Shown here in pieces: positions 1 to 14,000 of a DNA stretch of 64,000 nt. Below the pieces are notes generated by a model that did not search any database, had not been told where the DNA came from, and saw only the letters and a list, made by a program, of their open reading frames with translations. The position numbers and the translations under genes were made by a program. Every line of letters begins with the position of its first letter. Position 1 is the first letter of the stretch. The DNA comes from Corylus avellana (taxonomy: Eukaryota > Streptophyta > Magnoliopsida > Fagales > Betulaceae): NCBI RefSeq assembly GCF_901000735.1, contig NC_081550.1:1756669-1820668 (forward strand), given 5' to 3'.

Positions 1-339
1 CGTTTTCTGGACAAAATGTAGCCATCATGCATGCATATGTGCATTTACTCCCTTTGTAATTTGGTACAACTTTTATTTAAGTTTGTGGTTCCTTTCTATA
101 TATTTTTCGTAACATTAATTGACGATTAATTGGGTGAAAAGAAAAAGACATTACATACATAAGTCTCCTTAAATTCTTTTTTTGTTTGTGTCTTTTTTTA
201 TTTTTTATTCAGATTATCCTTAAAGTCTCACAACTTCAAAATATGCCGAATGGTCGTAAATTCCATTTTAATTGATATATATATATATATGAACTTGAAC
301 TCTAACTCAATAAGTGCGACTTAATATGTAGAATATTCA

Positions 340-455
340 TGTTCAAATAGTAGTTCAATCGACTGTGGACTACGCCTAATAAATTAGAGATTACTAATTC
401 GAATCTCTTCTCTCCACATTCCCTTACGTGAACATATCAAAAAAAGAAGAAAAAA
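340..455 (+). mobile_element. tRNA-derived SINE, copy 1
   Basis: The 5' half looks like a tRNA: an A-box-like stretch TAGTTCAATCGACTGTGG near 350 and a B-box-like TAATTCGAATCTC near 394. A short tRNA-unrelated body follows, ending in ACATATC and an A-rich tail. The insertion is bracketed by a perfect 14-bp direct repeat, ATGTAGAATATTCA, at 326-339 and 456-469, as expected of target-primed reverse transcription. Related copies lie at 10,312-10,408 and 32,868-32,984. Confidence 0.8.
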
Positions 456-917
456 ATGTAGAATATTCAATTAAAATAAAAAGTAAATTCAAGAAACAAT
501 ATTCTTGTTGACTCAAAACTTTTTCTCTAATACAATAATACCATTTATTTTAAATTTTAAGGTAATAAAAATAAAAATATTTAATTATTTAATTAATATT
601 TTAACATTTATACAAATAACAAGTCGGAGCAATTCGAATAGCAAAAAAAAAAAAAAAAAAAATTCGAAGGTCGACGTAAAACTACCAAGTACGTGTGCAA
701 GCGTACACCCCATGACCAATACCCCTCCCTTCAAAGCTTATCCACTCCACGTAATTTGGGCTGTTCTTTTATCAGATAGTATTAACTGGCTAGCTCCCTC
801 CATATTTCTTTCTCCTTTTATATATATATTTCAACTAAAAATAGGATAATGTTGAAAGAAACCTATGCCGACATTGGATATTAAAATATTCTGTCCAATT
901 TGATTTATGTATAACAG

Positions 918-1182
918 GATTCGGATCCCTAGAATTCTTAGAAGAATTTTAGTTTATGAAATTTTAGATTTAAGTCATTTATTTTCATTCGATGGCCATT
1001 ATTTTACCATATATCTCATTACTAATAAAATAATGATGATTATTAATATTATTAAAAATTTAAATATTATTTTATTAGTAGTAGGACATGTGACAAGATA
1101 ATGACTCTTTGATAAAAATAAATTGTCTGAATTAAAATTTTAGAAATTAGAATTCTTCTAAAAATTTAAGGGGATTTGAATC
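918..1182. mobile_element. Foldback MITE, Mutator-like
   Basis: The ends are inverted repeats: GATTCGGATCCC on the left and the reverse complement GATTCAAATCCCC on the right. Imperfect complementarity runs about 55 bp inward (AGAATTCTTAGAAGAATTT type sequence). The element is flanked by a perfect 10-bp direct repeat TGTATAACAG at 908-917 and 1183-1192. A 9-11 bp target duplication points to a Mutator-like origin. It has no coding capacity. Confidence 0.72.
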
Positions 1183-1737
1183 TGTATAACAGTGGCCGAA
1201 AAGATCTTAAAATCACTATTCACTCATGTTACATATGTCAGACATTTATACTACGTACGTAAGCTTAATATATCAATTCACAGCATATGATTTTCATTTT
1301 TTTTTTATCTTTTTTTTTTTCAGAAAAAAATGAAGCTGCACGCACATCACATACACTTTTATGTATCACATAGTGCATTTAACAACTATCACATCATTTT
1401 TATTTAACAACTATTTTATAAGAAAATCATTGTTATTCTTTAATATTTATAATTTTATCGCCGATTACAATAATTGAAGTGCAGACTGAAACATTGTAGT
1501 CAATTTCTACGGAAAGTGATTGGGGGTATTACAATTCCTTTATATAATATATATTTTGGTGGTTAGAATGATAAGTATTCGCGTAAACTGTCATGATTAT
1601 TTATAAATATAAATAGTGTCATGTAAATAGGACCGTGGCCATTCACATTTTAGTGGCTAACATAACAAGTGCATGTAAATAGTCACATCAATTTGTAACA
1701 TGTTCTCCAATGATTCAATGAGGCAAACAATCACAAT

Positions 1738-2772
1738 TAGAGGTGAGCAGACTAACTATTTATCGCCTACTGACCATCTATCGATTGCCCTAAATTGTCA
1801 CAGGCCGACAATCAACTTCTGGCGATTGGTAGGTAGAACAAAACTATTGTTTCGATGTTGATTCAATTTGGTAGGCAGTAGAAAAAAATAAATTTATCAG
1901 TTAACCGACAACTAACCAACTTAACTAATTTTTTAAGTGAAATTTGAATTTTATTTATTATACTTCTTTATTGTTTTGTCCAACTAATTTGTGGTTGTTT
2001 CTTTTGTTTCATGTCTCATGGATTTATTTTTTATTTTCATTTATAAACACATATGCCTTAACAACTATAGAGTTATAAGGAAGTTAATAAATATTAGGGT
2101 TAAATACCAAATATCCTCCTGGGGTTTGGTAACTTTATTTTTATCCAATGGGGTTTCATTTTTATCACAGGACCCCCTTGGAGTTTTGATAAAGGACTAA
2201 GTTAGTCCATCAATTAGTTGACTGTTAGTTGACCGTTAGGACTGACATGTGAACCAATCAGATGTTGACACGTGACACATATTTAATTTTTTTTTTTAAA
2301 TTAAAAAAAAATGTATTTAAAAAAAAAAAGAAAAAAAATTGGGGCTGGCCTGGCCACCCCCATGGCCAAAGGGGGTGGCTCCCAAATGGCCGAGCTACCC
2401 CCAATTTTTTTTCTTTTCTTTTTTCTTAAAAAAATACATTTTTTTTTTTAATTTAAAAAAATTAAATAGATGCCACATGTCAACATCTGATTGGTCCACG
2501 TGTCAGTCGTAACGGTCAACTAATGAATGGACTAACTTGATCCTTTATCAAAACTCCAGGAGGTCCTGTGATAAAAATGAAACTCCAGAGAGGTAAAAAT
2601 AAAGTTATCAAACCCCAAAAAAGTATTTGATATTTAACCCTAAATATTAACATAAAAACTTGTAATCCGCCCCTTATTAACCGAAAAATTCAAAACTATT
2701 TTTTTGTTGATATGAATTTGGTTAATTGATAGGTGCTCTTACGGAGATCGACTGAACCAACACCCATCCCTA
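1738..2772. mobile_element. Non-autonomous hAT-like element, interrupted
   Basis: The left end reads TAGAGGTGAGC and the right end CACCCATCCCTA, which are imperfect inverted termini of hAT style. The flanking 8-mers ATCACAAT (1730-1737) and AACACAAT (2773-2780) match at 7 of 8 positions, as for an aged 8-bp hAT target duplication. Removing the Mutator-like MITE at 2097-2640 and one copy of its target repeat leaves a core of about 480 bp. No transposase is visible. Confidence 0.65.
2097..2640. mobile_element. Foldback MITE, Mutator-like, nested
   Basis: This 544-bp palindromic element has termini GGGTTAAATACCAAATATC and, on the other strand, GGGTTAAATATCAAATAC. The arms are complementary for well over 150 bp. 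It is flanked by a perfect 9-bp repeat TAAATATTA at 2088-2096 and 2641-2649, diagnostic of Mutator-type insertion. The centre is a GC-rich hairpin (GGCCACCCCC near 2350) between poly-A and poly-T runs. It lies inside the hAT-like element. Confidence 0.85.
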
Positions 2773-2850
2773 AACACAATAAAAGGTCCAGCTGGAAGCA
2801 TGACACGTGATGAATCCATTGAATCCCATGTCAATCAATAGCCAAAAACA

Positions 2851-2884
2851 CCAAATAAAAAATAAAAAATAAAAAATAAAAAAT
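2851..2884. repeat. (AAATAA)n-type microsatellite
   Basis: About five imperfect units of AAAATAA lie in the upstream flank of the LRR gene. Confidence 0.7.
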
Positions 2885-2954
2885 CCTTGTCAATCTACAA
2901 AACCACGTTAGGGGCAAAATCGTCAAAAAAAAAAAAAAACTTGATTTCTCTCTC

Positions 2955-2962
2955 TATATAAA
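2955..2962 (+). promoter_or_regulatory. TATA box of the LRR gene
   Basis: TATATAAA follows a CT-rich patch (CTCTCTCT) and lies 68 bp upstream of the ATG at 3030. Initiation about 30 bp downstream would leave a 5' leader of roughly 40 bp. Confidence 0.65.
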
Positions 2963-3029
2963 CTTAGTTAGTCCACTGTCCACTTGCCCATGCTTCACTC
3001 CCCAACGTAATCACTGCAAAGCTTAAAAA

Positions 3030-4124
3030 ATGAGCATGGTTTGGTACTTAACGCTGACACTGCTCGCCGTTAGTCCGGCGATTATTGAGGGCTGCCCGCC
3101 GTCAGACCGGGCAGCGTTGCTGGCCTTCAAGGCGACCCTCCACGAGCCCTACTTGGGCATCTTCAACTCGTGGACGGGCGCCGACTGTTGCCACAACTGG
3201 TACGGCGTTAGCTGCGACCCGGAGACCCGCCGCGTCGCCGACATCACCCTCCGTGGAGAGTCCGAGGACCCGATATTCGAGCGGGCCCACCGCACCGGTC
3301 ACATGACCGGCTACATCTCACGCTCCATCTGTAGTCTCACGCGCCTCTCCTCGATCATTATCGCTGATTGGAAGGGCATCTCGGGCGAGATCCCCACGTG
3401 TATCACCTCGCTTCCCTTTCTCCGAATCTTGGATCTTATTGGCAATAAGATCTCGGGCGAGATTCCGCACGATATCGGCCGGCTCCAGCGGCTCTCCGTC
3501 CTCAACTTCGCCGATAATCTCATCTACGGGAGTATCCCACCGTCCATTACGAACCTTACCGGCCTGATGCACCTGGACCTCCGAAACAACCGACTCTCCG
3601 GCGCGCTTCCCCAAAATTTCGGGAGACTCGGGATGCTGAGCCGAGCTTTGCTGAGTCGCAACCAGTTCTCCGGGCCGATCCCAGCTTCGCTTACCCAAAT
3701 TTACCGCCTTGCGGATCTGGATCTTTCTTTGAATCAGATCTCGGGTCCAATCCCGGACTCACTCGGTAAAATGGCGGTTCTCGCAACGTTAAATGTCGAC
3801 GGCAATAGAATATCAGGTAGAATACCGGCTAGTCTGTTTAGCTCCGGGATTGGTAACTTAAATTTGAGCCGAAACGCGCTTGACGGTTACATACCGGACG
3901 TTTTCGGGCCGAGATCGTACTTTACCGTGCTCGATTTATCGTACAATAATTTGAGGGGTGCGATACCCAAATCTGTGTCTTCCGCTTCATATATCGGACA
4001 CATGGATTTGAGCCATAACCACCTATGTGGTAGAATACCGGCCGGTTCGCCGTTCGACCATCTGGAAGCGTCGTCGTTTGTTTACAACGATTGTCTTTGT
4101 GGGAAGCCGCTAAAAGCTTGCTAG
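3030..4124 (+). CDS. Secreted leucine-rich-repeat protein, DRT100-like
   Basis: Single-exon gene for 364 aa. Residues 1-21 look like a signal peptide. An LRR N-terminal cap follows, starting CPPSDRAALLAFK and carrying the Cys-Cys pair in GADCCHNWYGVSC (about 22-62). About ten plant-type extracellular LRRs run from roughly 95 to 335 with the LxxLxLxxNxxxGxIP pattern, for example LRILDLIGNKISGEIP. The Cys-rich C-cap contains NDCLCGKPLKAC. There is no transmembrane helix or kinase, so the product is probably apoplastic. Length and layout fit DRT100 and its relatives (about 370 aa); the historical name DNA-damage-repair/toleration does not establish that function. Polygalacturonase inhibitors share the fold but usually have fewer extra loops. 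The start is set by the TATA box 68 bp upstream and the signal peptide; Met3 is a possible alternative. The coding region is much richer in GC than its flanks. Confidence 0.92.
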   Translation: MSMVWYLTLTLLAVSPAIIEGCPPSDRAALLAFKATLHEPYLGIFNSWTGADCCHNWYGVSCDPETRRVADITLRGESEDPIFERAHRTGHMTGYISRSICSLTRLSSIIIADWKGISGEIPTCITSLPFLRILDLIGNKISGEIPHDIGRLQRLSVLNFADNLIYGSIPPSITNLTGLMHLDLRNNRLSGALPQNFGRLGMLSRALLSRNQFSGPIPASLTQIYRLADLDLSLNQISGPIPDSLGKMAVLATLNVDGNRISGRIPASLFSSGIGNLNLSRNALDGYIPDVFGPRSYFTVLDLSYNNLRGAIPKSVSSASYIGHMDLSHNHLCGRIPAGSPFDHLEASSFVYNDCLCGKPLKAC

Positions 4125-5077
4125 ACTAATATGTTTCGGCCGAGATAGGTTGGGGTTTGTGTCGGTAAACCGACATATGATGAATATGTTTGTATTACGT
4201 GATACTAAATTAGTACGTAGTCCTCTATATGTTGCTAATTAGTCGATTATATTTTGTGTTTAATCTACGTTGTACGTGATTTGCATGGATGGGTTTCCGG
4301 AGTGGGAAAAGTAGTCATATTGTAATGACCCAAAAGTGAGTATGATTTTGAAATTATAAAAATAAAAAAAGGAATAAAAAAGAAAAAAATAATTTCCAGT
4401 TTTAAGCAAAGAAACAAATAGGATTTTGTACTTTAATTTGGAGTTTAATGGTGATCGAGTACATGCATTTTAGTGAAAAGATACTTTGAAAACCCACCAG
4501 TCATAGATGCTCCATATTTACTGGTTGCCATTGCCATATAGTTGTCATTTGTCACACCTGGCCTATCATTGTCATCTTTTTCTTCGTATTATGTCCTATT
4601 ATAGAAGTCGATTGCCCGAAACTTGTTTCAATAAGTAAATATTTTTTGTTTAATTTATTAACGATTTGAACAATATCAAAATTGTTAAGATCTCTACCCT
4701 TAAAAAGAAAAATGTTTGTAGTATCAATTGCATGCAACTTTTGCTGTAATAGTAAGAGAAAATTATTATAGGTTGTGTAGGCCTATTAGTATATGGTTGG
4801 TTTAACTTATTTAAATGGATCAAAACAACTATAAAGTATAAATTAAATCTATCTATATTTGATTTAAAGGATTTATCTCAAATGATTTGATTGGTTTAAT
4901 GGTTAGTATGGTATAATTTAGGAAATTTTCCGAATAGTTCATGAGTTTGAATATTCATATAACAAAAATTGTGTTTTAAAGTGATTTTATCTATAAGGAA
5001 TATTTTTACAAAAACCCTAGTTCTAGAAACCCTAGCCGCCTCTATTTATTATAGTACTGAATTTAAGAGGAGGAGTT

Positions 5078-5272
5078 TGTAATACTTCGGTCCTATATTG
5101 AAAAGATGAGAAGAAACCCATATAGAGTGGGTGGTTTATAAAAATAGTTAGAGTGTTAAATCCCACATTGCTTAGTAACTTAGTTACTAAGTGAAACTGA
5201 ACGCTTTAAATTAACTAGTCCTTTTGAGATAATAGAGCAAATTTTGCTAGACCTTTTCTCTAGGTCGTTTCA
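5078..5272 (+). mobile_element. Possible solo LTR
   Basis: The stretch begins TGTAATAC and ends GTTTCA. It contains ATATTGAAAAGATG, GTGGGTGGTTTATAA and GTGTTAAATCCCAC, motifs shared in the same order with the retroelement at 53,729-54,600. No target duplication is visible, so the limits are approximate. Confidence 0.35.
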
Positions 5273-6735
5273 GTAATTATGGAAGGAATGTCCTTGAGCA
5301 TAAAAAAGTAGAAAAAAGGGGTTGAATTTTATGAATCAGAACAGAGATGAAACAGCTCATCGTGAAAAGACAAAGGAAGGTTGGTGGGGGAAAAGTCTGG
5401 TAATCATGATGTATGATGGAGGTGATAAGGTTTCTTTGCCACATGATGGGGATAATCATCATCGATCGATCGAATTCGTCGGCGTTGCTGGAAGAGATCA
5501 GCAAAATCTTCTCTGAAAGTGTGTACATTCACTTGAACCAACTAACAGAAAGAGATATGGATTGGATTTGGGGTTGCGGTCTGTGACTCTGAATATTAAC
5601 AGCAGGACACAGCACACGTGAAGATACGTTATGCATTTAAAGTAGAGGGGTCCAGCGGTGGAAATCAAAGTTGCAGCGGTGGAACCAAGATCCTCGTCAC
5701 TTTGAAAGCGCCGCATGAGTGGAATTGAAGCTTGTTTTTTAAGGAAGAGACATGCCAGAATATATATATAAAAAAAGGAAGTAATACGTCAAACTAATTT
5801 ACCTGATATATAGCTCAACCTAACCCACCAAGCCCGGGTTTCAATGTCATAATTTATTAATTTATTTGTTTTTTTAAAATAAATATATTAACAAATAATT
5901 AAAAACACAAAATACTCGTCAAAAAATAAAAATATACCTATATTATTGTCACATTAAAATAGTTTTCAAAGAAAAAATTAAGTTCAAAATTAAAAAAAAA
6001 AAAATTGCAATGTTCTCCGAACTTGTAATGTTCCTACCAAATTGTTATTGAGGTTGCAATGTTTTCTTTTGAGCAAATTTTAAGTTTTATTTTAAAAATT
6101 TTCTAGTTTTTTTAATAAAGTTATCATAAGAGATATTTTTGTCATTTTTGCAAAATAGGAGAACATTGCAATAATTGAAGTTCAATGGAAACATTAATTG
6201 TGAATTACTTGTAACTTGGTAGTTAGAACTTAGAAGAGGGTAAATATACCTTTAGAATAATAATAAATAAAATAAAAGATATACTCATTAAAACACATTT
6301 AGCAAACATACCCGGATTTTTTGGGATTTACTAGGACTTAATAAAAGATTCGACTCTCCAACCTTCTCATCTCACACAGTGCCTTCTCATCTCACACCCT
6401 TGTTCACTGTGTTACAGTTTTCTTTGACCTTTTAATTTATTTGTTTATTTCTGGTGCACATTGTCGAATACACTTTTTATCTAAAAATGTGTTTAACTTA
6501 AAAGTTCTTTTTTTTTTTAAAAAAAAAAAAAAAAGTACAAAAGAAATTGAAAACGCTTTTAAGGGTTAAAAAAATTCAAAAATAGCAAAATCGCACTTTT
6601 GACAAAAATTTAAAAATAAAGCTTTTGTCAAAAAACGTTTTTGACTTGAGAGCTATATTTCTCAAATGCAATCACAAACATGTTCTTACTCTTTTAACAA
6701 TCCTAAGTGTAACATGTTAATTAGTGCACAATTAA

Positions 6736-7060
6736 GGGTGCGTTTGGGATTGTAATTTCGCAAGAATAATTTACGTTTTTAAAAGATATCGTAAAACGTA
6801 AAATGTTTGGCATTGCGATTTAAAAAGTACTTAATTTAAAATAGAAAAAAAATTTACAATTTTGATAAGCAGGCTAGGAAGTGCTTATTTGAAAAAATGC
6901 GAATTTAAACCAAAATTAGGATTTTGCATAACAAATATTTGATAAAAAAAAATACTTTTTAACATGTTTTACCAAACGTCTTTACGATTTTAAAAAATGA
7001 CAATTTCAAAAACACAATTTTAAAAATCGCACTTATTGAAACCGCAATCTCAAATGGACC
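6736..7060. mobile_element. MITE with GGGTGCGTTTGGGATTG termini
   Basis: The left end GGGTGCGTTTGGGATTGTAA matches the reverse complement of the right end, GGTCCATTTGAGATTGCGG, with several mismatches. The interior is AT-rich, with partial inverted repeats around ACGTAAAATG and TACGATTTT. I could not find a convincing target duplication, so the superfamily is undecided. Confidence 0.6.
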
Positions 7061-7529
7061 ATAAGAAAATTTTGGAAATATCTAGTTTCTAGACATTTTT
7101 CAGCAGCTAAAACAGTTGTCTAGTTCAGATATCATTATGCAATCAACATTCAACACTACTTTGATTCTTTGGACCAGATAACACAAATGATAGTTTCGTT
7201 GAAATTGTTCAAATATGGGTAATAACCGACTCATTTCTTTATTCAAAAACATTTTGTCACACAACACAACCTTGATAGTCCCCCTCAGAATCGCAATAAT
7301 CATAGGAAGTCTCATGTAAGATAAAAGTGAAAATAAGCAGAATCAATTGATGTGGTCAAGAAACAGTCAGAGAATAGACCCCAAAAAAAAGCCGTACATA
7401 GGCTTTACAATCCATTACATCAACTCACTGTTGCTCAAGTGTTAATGATCTAGTCAATCCCGAAACATATCAAAAATAGGAAGTAAAATAGATATGGAAT
7501 GAATGAGTCACCAAATATCAGGCTACTAT

Positions 7530-9878
<2,349 letters not shown>

Positions 9879-9910
9879 TTACAAAGCCTAGCTGACACTG
9901 CTATGAAGCC

Positions 9911-9925
9911 AAATATAAATATAGT
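9911..9925 (-). promoter_or_regulatory. TATA-like element of RPL31
   Basis: On the coding strand CTATATTTATATTTGG lies about 95 bp upstream of the ATG and about 50 bp upstream of the telo-box. This fits a core promoter, though plant ribosomal-protein genes often lack a strict TATA. Confidence 0.45.
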
Positions 9926-10311
9926 GGTTGTGTTATATCTAAAATGCCCTTGAAGTAGTGGGTAAACTACAGAAAAAACCTTGGGTGGGCAATTTGGGCT
10001 CCAGTTCAGTGGGCCGGTGCGATTGGGTCGGGCATGATTGTAGCGGCAATATGGGGATTAGAAAGTTTGGTGCCAAATTGCACAAATAGTAACTTAATTC
10101 TATAAAATAAATGCTCTTTCTTTTTTTTTTTCTTTTTTTTTTAAAAAAAAATCTAGTGAAAAATACATTTCTGCTGAGTTGGCATGCTCTATCCACTATT
10201 AATAATTTTTTTTTAATAATTTTTTTAATTTTAATTTAGAGTAAATAAAGCATGCCAACTCAATAGAAATATACTCGAGATGGACGCTAGAATGCAAATA
10301 AGCATTTTTCA

Positions 10312-10408
10312 GGTCTTAAAAGAGTAGGCTCAATCAATTGGGGATTACGCCTTCTTTTCCCCCTTTTACTCTCCTTGTACGGACATGTAAAAAATAAAAA
10401 AATAAAAA
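10312..10408 (+). mobile_element. tRNA-derived SINE, copy 2 (degenerate)
   Basis: An A-box-like GGCTCAATCAATTGGGGATTA lies near 10,328. Deletions have removed most of the B-box region. The characteristic body end TTGTACGGACATGT runs into an A-rich tail. A perfect 12-bp repeat AAGCATTTTTCA flanks it at 10,300-10,311 and 10,409-10,420. It belongs to the same family as the copy at 340-455. Confidence 0.75.
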
Positions 10409-11001
10409 AAGCATTTTTCAATTTGTAAATGAAAAAACTATAATTACCCTTCTTATATGCTCAAACTTTCATATAAACATGATAAAGCTACTGATTTGTT
10501 CATGATTTTACTAAGTCTACCCGACAGACTTGTATAAAGTAGAAGTGTTTCATGAAAAATTATAGCTTTGTGTTTTGAAACATCATCTAAGCCAATAAAT
10601 GCATTGAATTGTAGATCAGTTGAATGAAAAACTCACATAGGGATCAGCCATAGTGGAGCCCAAATCCCATGTGATTTTATTTCGATGTTTTTCAATCCTT
10701 TAGATTGCGTAGATGTTGGGTAAACTCTCTAATATTCAAAAAGAAAGCTTTTTGGGATGATTTATGGTTCTGGACAGAAACTGAACCATTAGCAAAAAAA
10801 TTACAAAGAACACTAGCCCAGCATCCCACAATCTCCTTTTCTCAATTTCTACATTCTATAGATTTTTTCAATAATCAAAGAGCCTCAAATCAACATTAAA
10901 CTAGAAATTTGAAGAAACAACTCTTGAGAGGTAACAAGAAGAGGATATTTATTATCTAAGCAATTTACATGGACTTCTCAGTCAGTCCAGTACATAGATT
11001 A

Positions 11002-14000
11002 TTAATCATGAAATTTGAAATAAGCAGTATAATATTCATCCCTGAAGCTCAGTAAGGGTGCCAGAAGAAAATTCCTCCTCACCCCTGTGGCTACAAAGCT
11101 CATAGGATGATACTCACTAATTCCCTTGCTCAACACAAAGCTAGCAGCCTGACTAAAATCATCTGATGATGATGAGTCTGATTTGCAGCTGAGCTTTACG
11201 CTTTTGCCTGAATTATACACAAAGCAATCCTTGTTGCTTTCCGACTCCAAGGATACCGTTTCAGCCTTTCCATCCAATCCTGCAACCAACCGGAAACCAG
11301 AAGAGCCGACACCACTAGGAGAGTCTGAAATTCCAAGGTCTTCATCCTTTCCTTTGTGTACTAGAACCATTCCAGGAAAATCGAATGGTTCTAGCATGAC
11401 TGATTCGCCAACAGCATCATTTATAGTCCAAAAATTTCCAGAAGAGTCATTCAAGATGAGTCTGAAAGTGGCATGAACAGCAGAAGCAGTGCCGGATTCT
11501 GGTAACTTTTGCATTGCGATCGATTGGTTTGAATTAGTTAAGACAACAGTTGAATCTCCAGACTTTTGGGACAAGGAAACCAGATGAGTATTATAAGAAG
11601 CAGGGATTGGACTAATCCAGTCTGAAAGAGAGTTGGCTGACCCTCTTTTGAGGTCCCAGTCGTCACTCGTATGACCCGCTAGCAGATATGGGCCATAAAG
11701 TATTGCCTGAACAGAAGCATGCTCTGGCCGGTCATCTGAAGTTCATTAGAACGACATTGTCAATAATATATCATCCATACCAATTCTTTTCCTGATTATT
11801 GAAATTATGCAGGGATGTACGAACTGCTCAAGTAGATTATCCCATGAAAATACCTTGAATAGCTTCTGTTCTCAAACTAATGGGCAGCTGAAGAGTTAGT
11901 TTGTCACCAGATCTCCAGCTTCTAGGGACTGATAGGAAGTTACCTGCATCAGGATATGATTAATCAAGAAACTCTATCTATCTATCTCTGAAGTAAAGAA
12001 CTACAGTTCTTTTTCAAGAAACTCTATGGTTTGCACCAAAAATACATTATGCAGGTGAAAAGGATCAAAATAGTTAGATAAATACAATTCCCCACCAAAA
12101 AAAAAACTGCTAAAATATGCTGGGTCCCTTTTTTCTTCTTTTCAAGAAAAGCTAACATATAGTCTATAGAGAGAAGAAATTCACACCTGGAGCCGGTAGA
12201 GGCAAATTCTGACCATTTAGTGATGCCTTTGCACCGGCTGTAGACGTCCAACTTGGTATCCGCAAGTTCAAGTTAGATAAATGGCTCGGTCCCTGCATAT
12301 CAGATCCAGTATAAAAGCTATTCATACCCATGCTGAAACCAAATAAATACAGTGAGCACTAGCAGAAAGAGAAGCACACGTCAATACGAACAGTACTTGG
12401 ACCAATGACACCTCTCAACTGGAGATCAGACAAAAGAAACAGCACATGTTCATATGTGTTCCATGTTTTCCAGAACTGCCTTCAGATCCATGTTTTACTA
12501 CCACTAGATCAAAGCTTGTCGATAGAGGGTAATTCCATACTAGAAAAGTATTAATATGGTGCAATATAGTATAATCATATGATAATTAGCAATTGTGTGT
12601 TCCTTGTCCAAGTAAGTGACATCAAAGGGTAAATATATTCAGCAGTGATTTCTTGGTTACTATAATCAAAGAGCAAAATTAACTTCTATGTGGCTTTTAA
12701 GAGAAATGTATTCTTAACCAGTACCTCCTTCGAAGAAAATGTCAATGTCACTTGAAGGTAAGGATCCCATGAACCAACAGGATCAACCTTCTGATTGAGC
12801 AAACTTTGTCCGGATTTCCAATCAAGTGAGCTTGAGATATACTGGATGATGTACAGACCAGGAACTTCTCCTTCCTCTTCAAAATAAATGGAATCTCCTA
12901 ACTTTGAGAATGATTCAATTCCTACAGAAGTAGCATGAAAAAATACTTATCAGATGGATGGAGTGCTAAAGAGATGCAACATTAATGGTTACCACTCAGC
13001 ATTCATAACAGAGATAACAAGTAGAAAACCAGGTTAAATTGTTCAATCAAAACAATTATAATGTGAGAAAGCAAATCCTCAGATTCCATCAAATTAAGAA
13101 TGTGGTGAAATCAAAAGGAAAAAAAAAAAGTAGACACCAATTATGTTAAATTATTAATTAAATGATTAAATTCATCATTTCTTATCAACTTAAGCTTTTG
13201 GGATAAATGATGATTTAATGTGGTATCAAAGCAAAAGTCCCGAGTTCAAACCCTAATTCCACAGTTTACCCCCATTTTAGTTAAATATTCTACATATTGG
13301 ACCTCATTTGTTGAGGAAGAGTTTGAGCCCACATGTGAGGATGAGTGTTAAAGTATTAATTAAATTATTAAATTCACAATTTCCTATTAATTTAAGCTTT
13401 TGGGATAAGTGGTGTTTTAGCACATTCTAAAGCAATAAATTTGAAATTGACAATCAATTCACACCTGTGCCATAGCAACACCAAAATGACCGATCTGTTG
13501 TTCCCCATCCATGGTAACTTACAGCCTTGGAAACTCCACGACCTAGTGGGAGCATGTAAATCATCACTCCAGGATTCGTTCCTCTTTGAATGCTTAGCAC
13601 GCCATTTGTCAAGGCGCGCTCATAATAGTCCGCATATGCTATTTCCTTGGTCCATGTAAATAGGTGGCGAGAGACCTACAGAATCAGTGAGACATGGTAA
13701 AATACTAAATTCCCAGTTGCCATAGTAATGTAGCTTGAAAAAAAGAAAGAAAGAAAGAAAGAAAAGAAAAAGGCCATACACACAAATCCGTGATATCCAA
13801 CATATGATGCAATTATTTTAGTTAGATTGCTAATTATAAATCAATTTCCAACAAAAGGACCAATCGAAAATTCCATCATCACTATAAAGGGGAAAAAGAG
13901 AAGGCATACCTTCAGCATGTTATAAGTTGTACAAGATTCTTCATTCTCTGTCTGTAGAGTGCTTGCCAATCGCTTGGGGTCTGACCTGCCAGGCGCAAGG

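Larger units (their letters stand above)
1..1737. other. AT-rich intergenic flank, no gene
   Basis: No coding exon can be supported here. The only recognisable structures are a SINE (340-455) and a foldback MITE (918-1182), listed separately. The few open frames are low-complexity, rich in Ile, Asn and Lys, and contain homopolymer translations. Confidence 0.7.
4125..7529. other. Intergenic, LRR gene to RPL31
   Basis: I found no supportable gene. The region holds a possible solo LTR (5078-5272) and a MITE (6736-7060). The last 200 bp should be the 3' UTR of the minus-strand RPL31 gene. Open frames near 5320-5720 show no domain and poor codon character. Confidence 0.6.

Noticed and set aside
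505..849. 114-codon frame
   Set aside because: It translates a poly-A run into polylysine and AT-rich DNA; no domain, no promoter.
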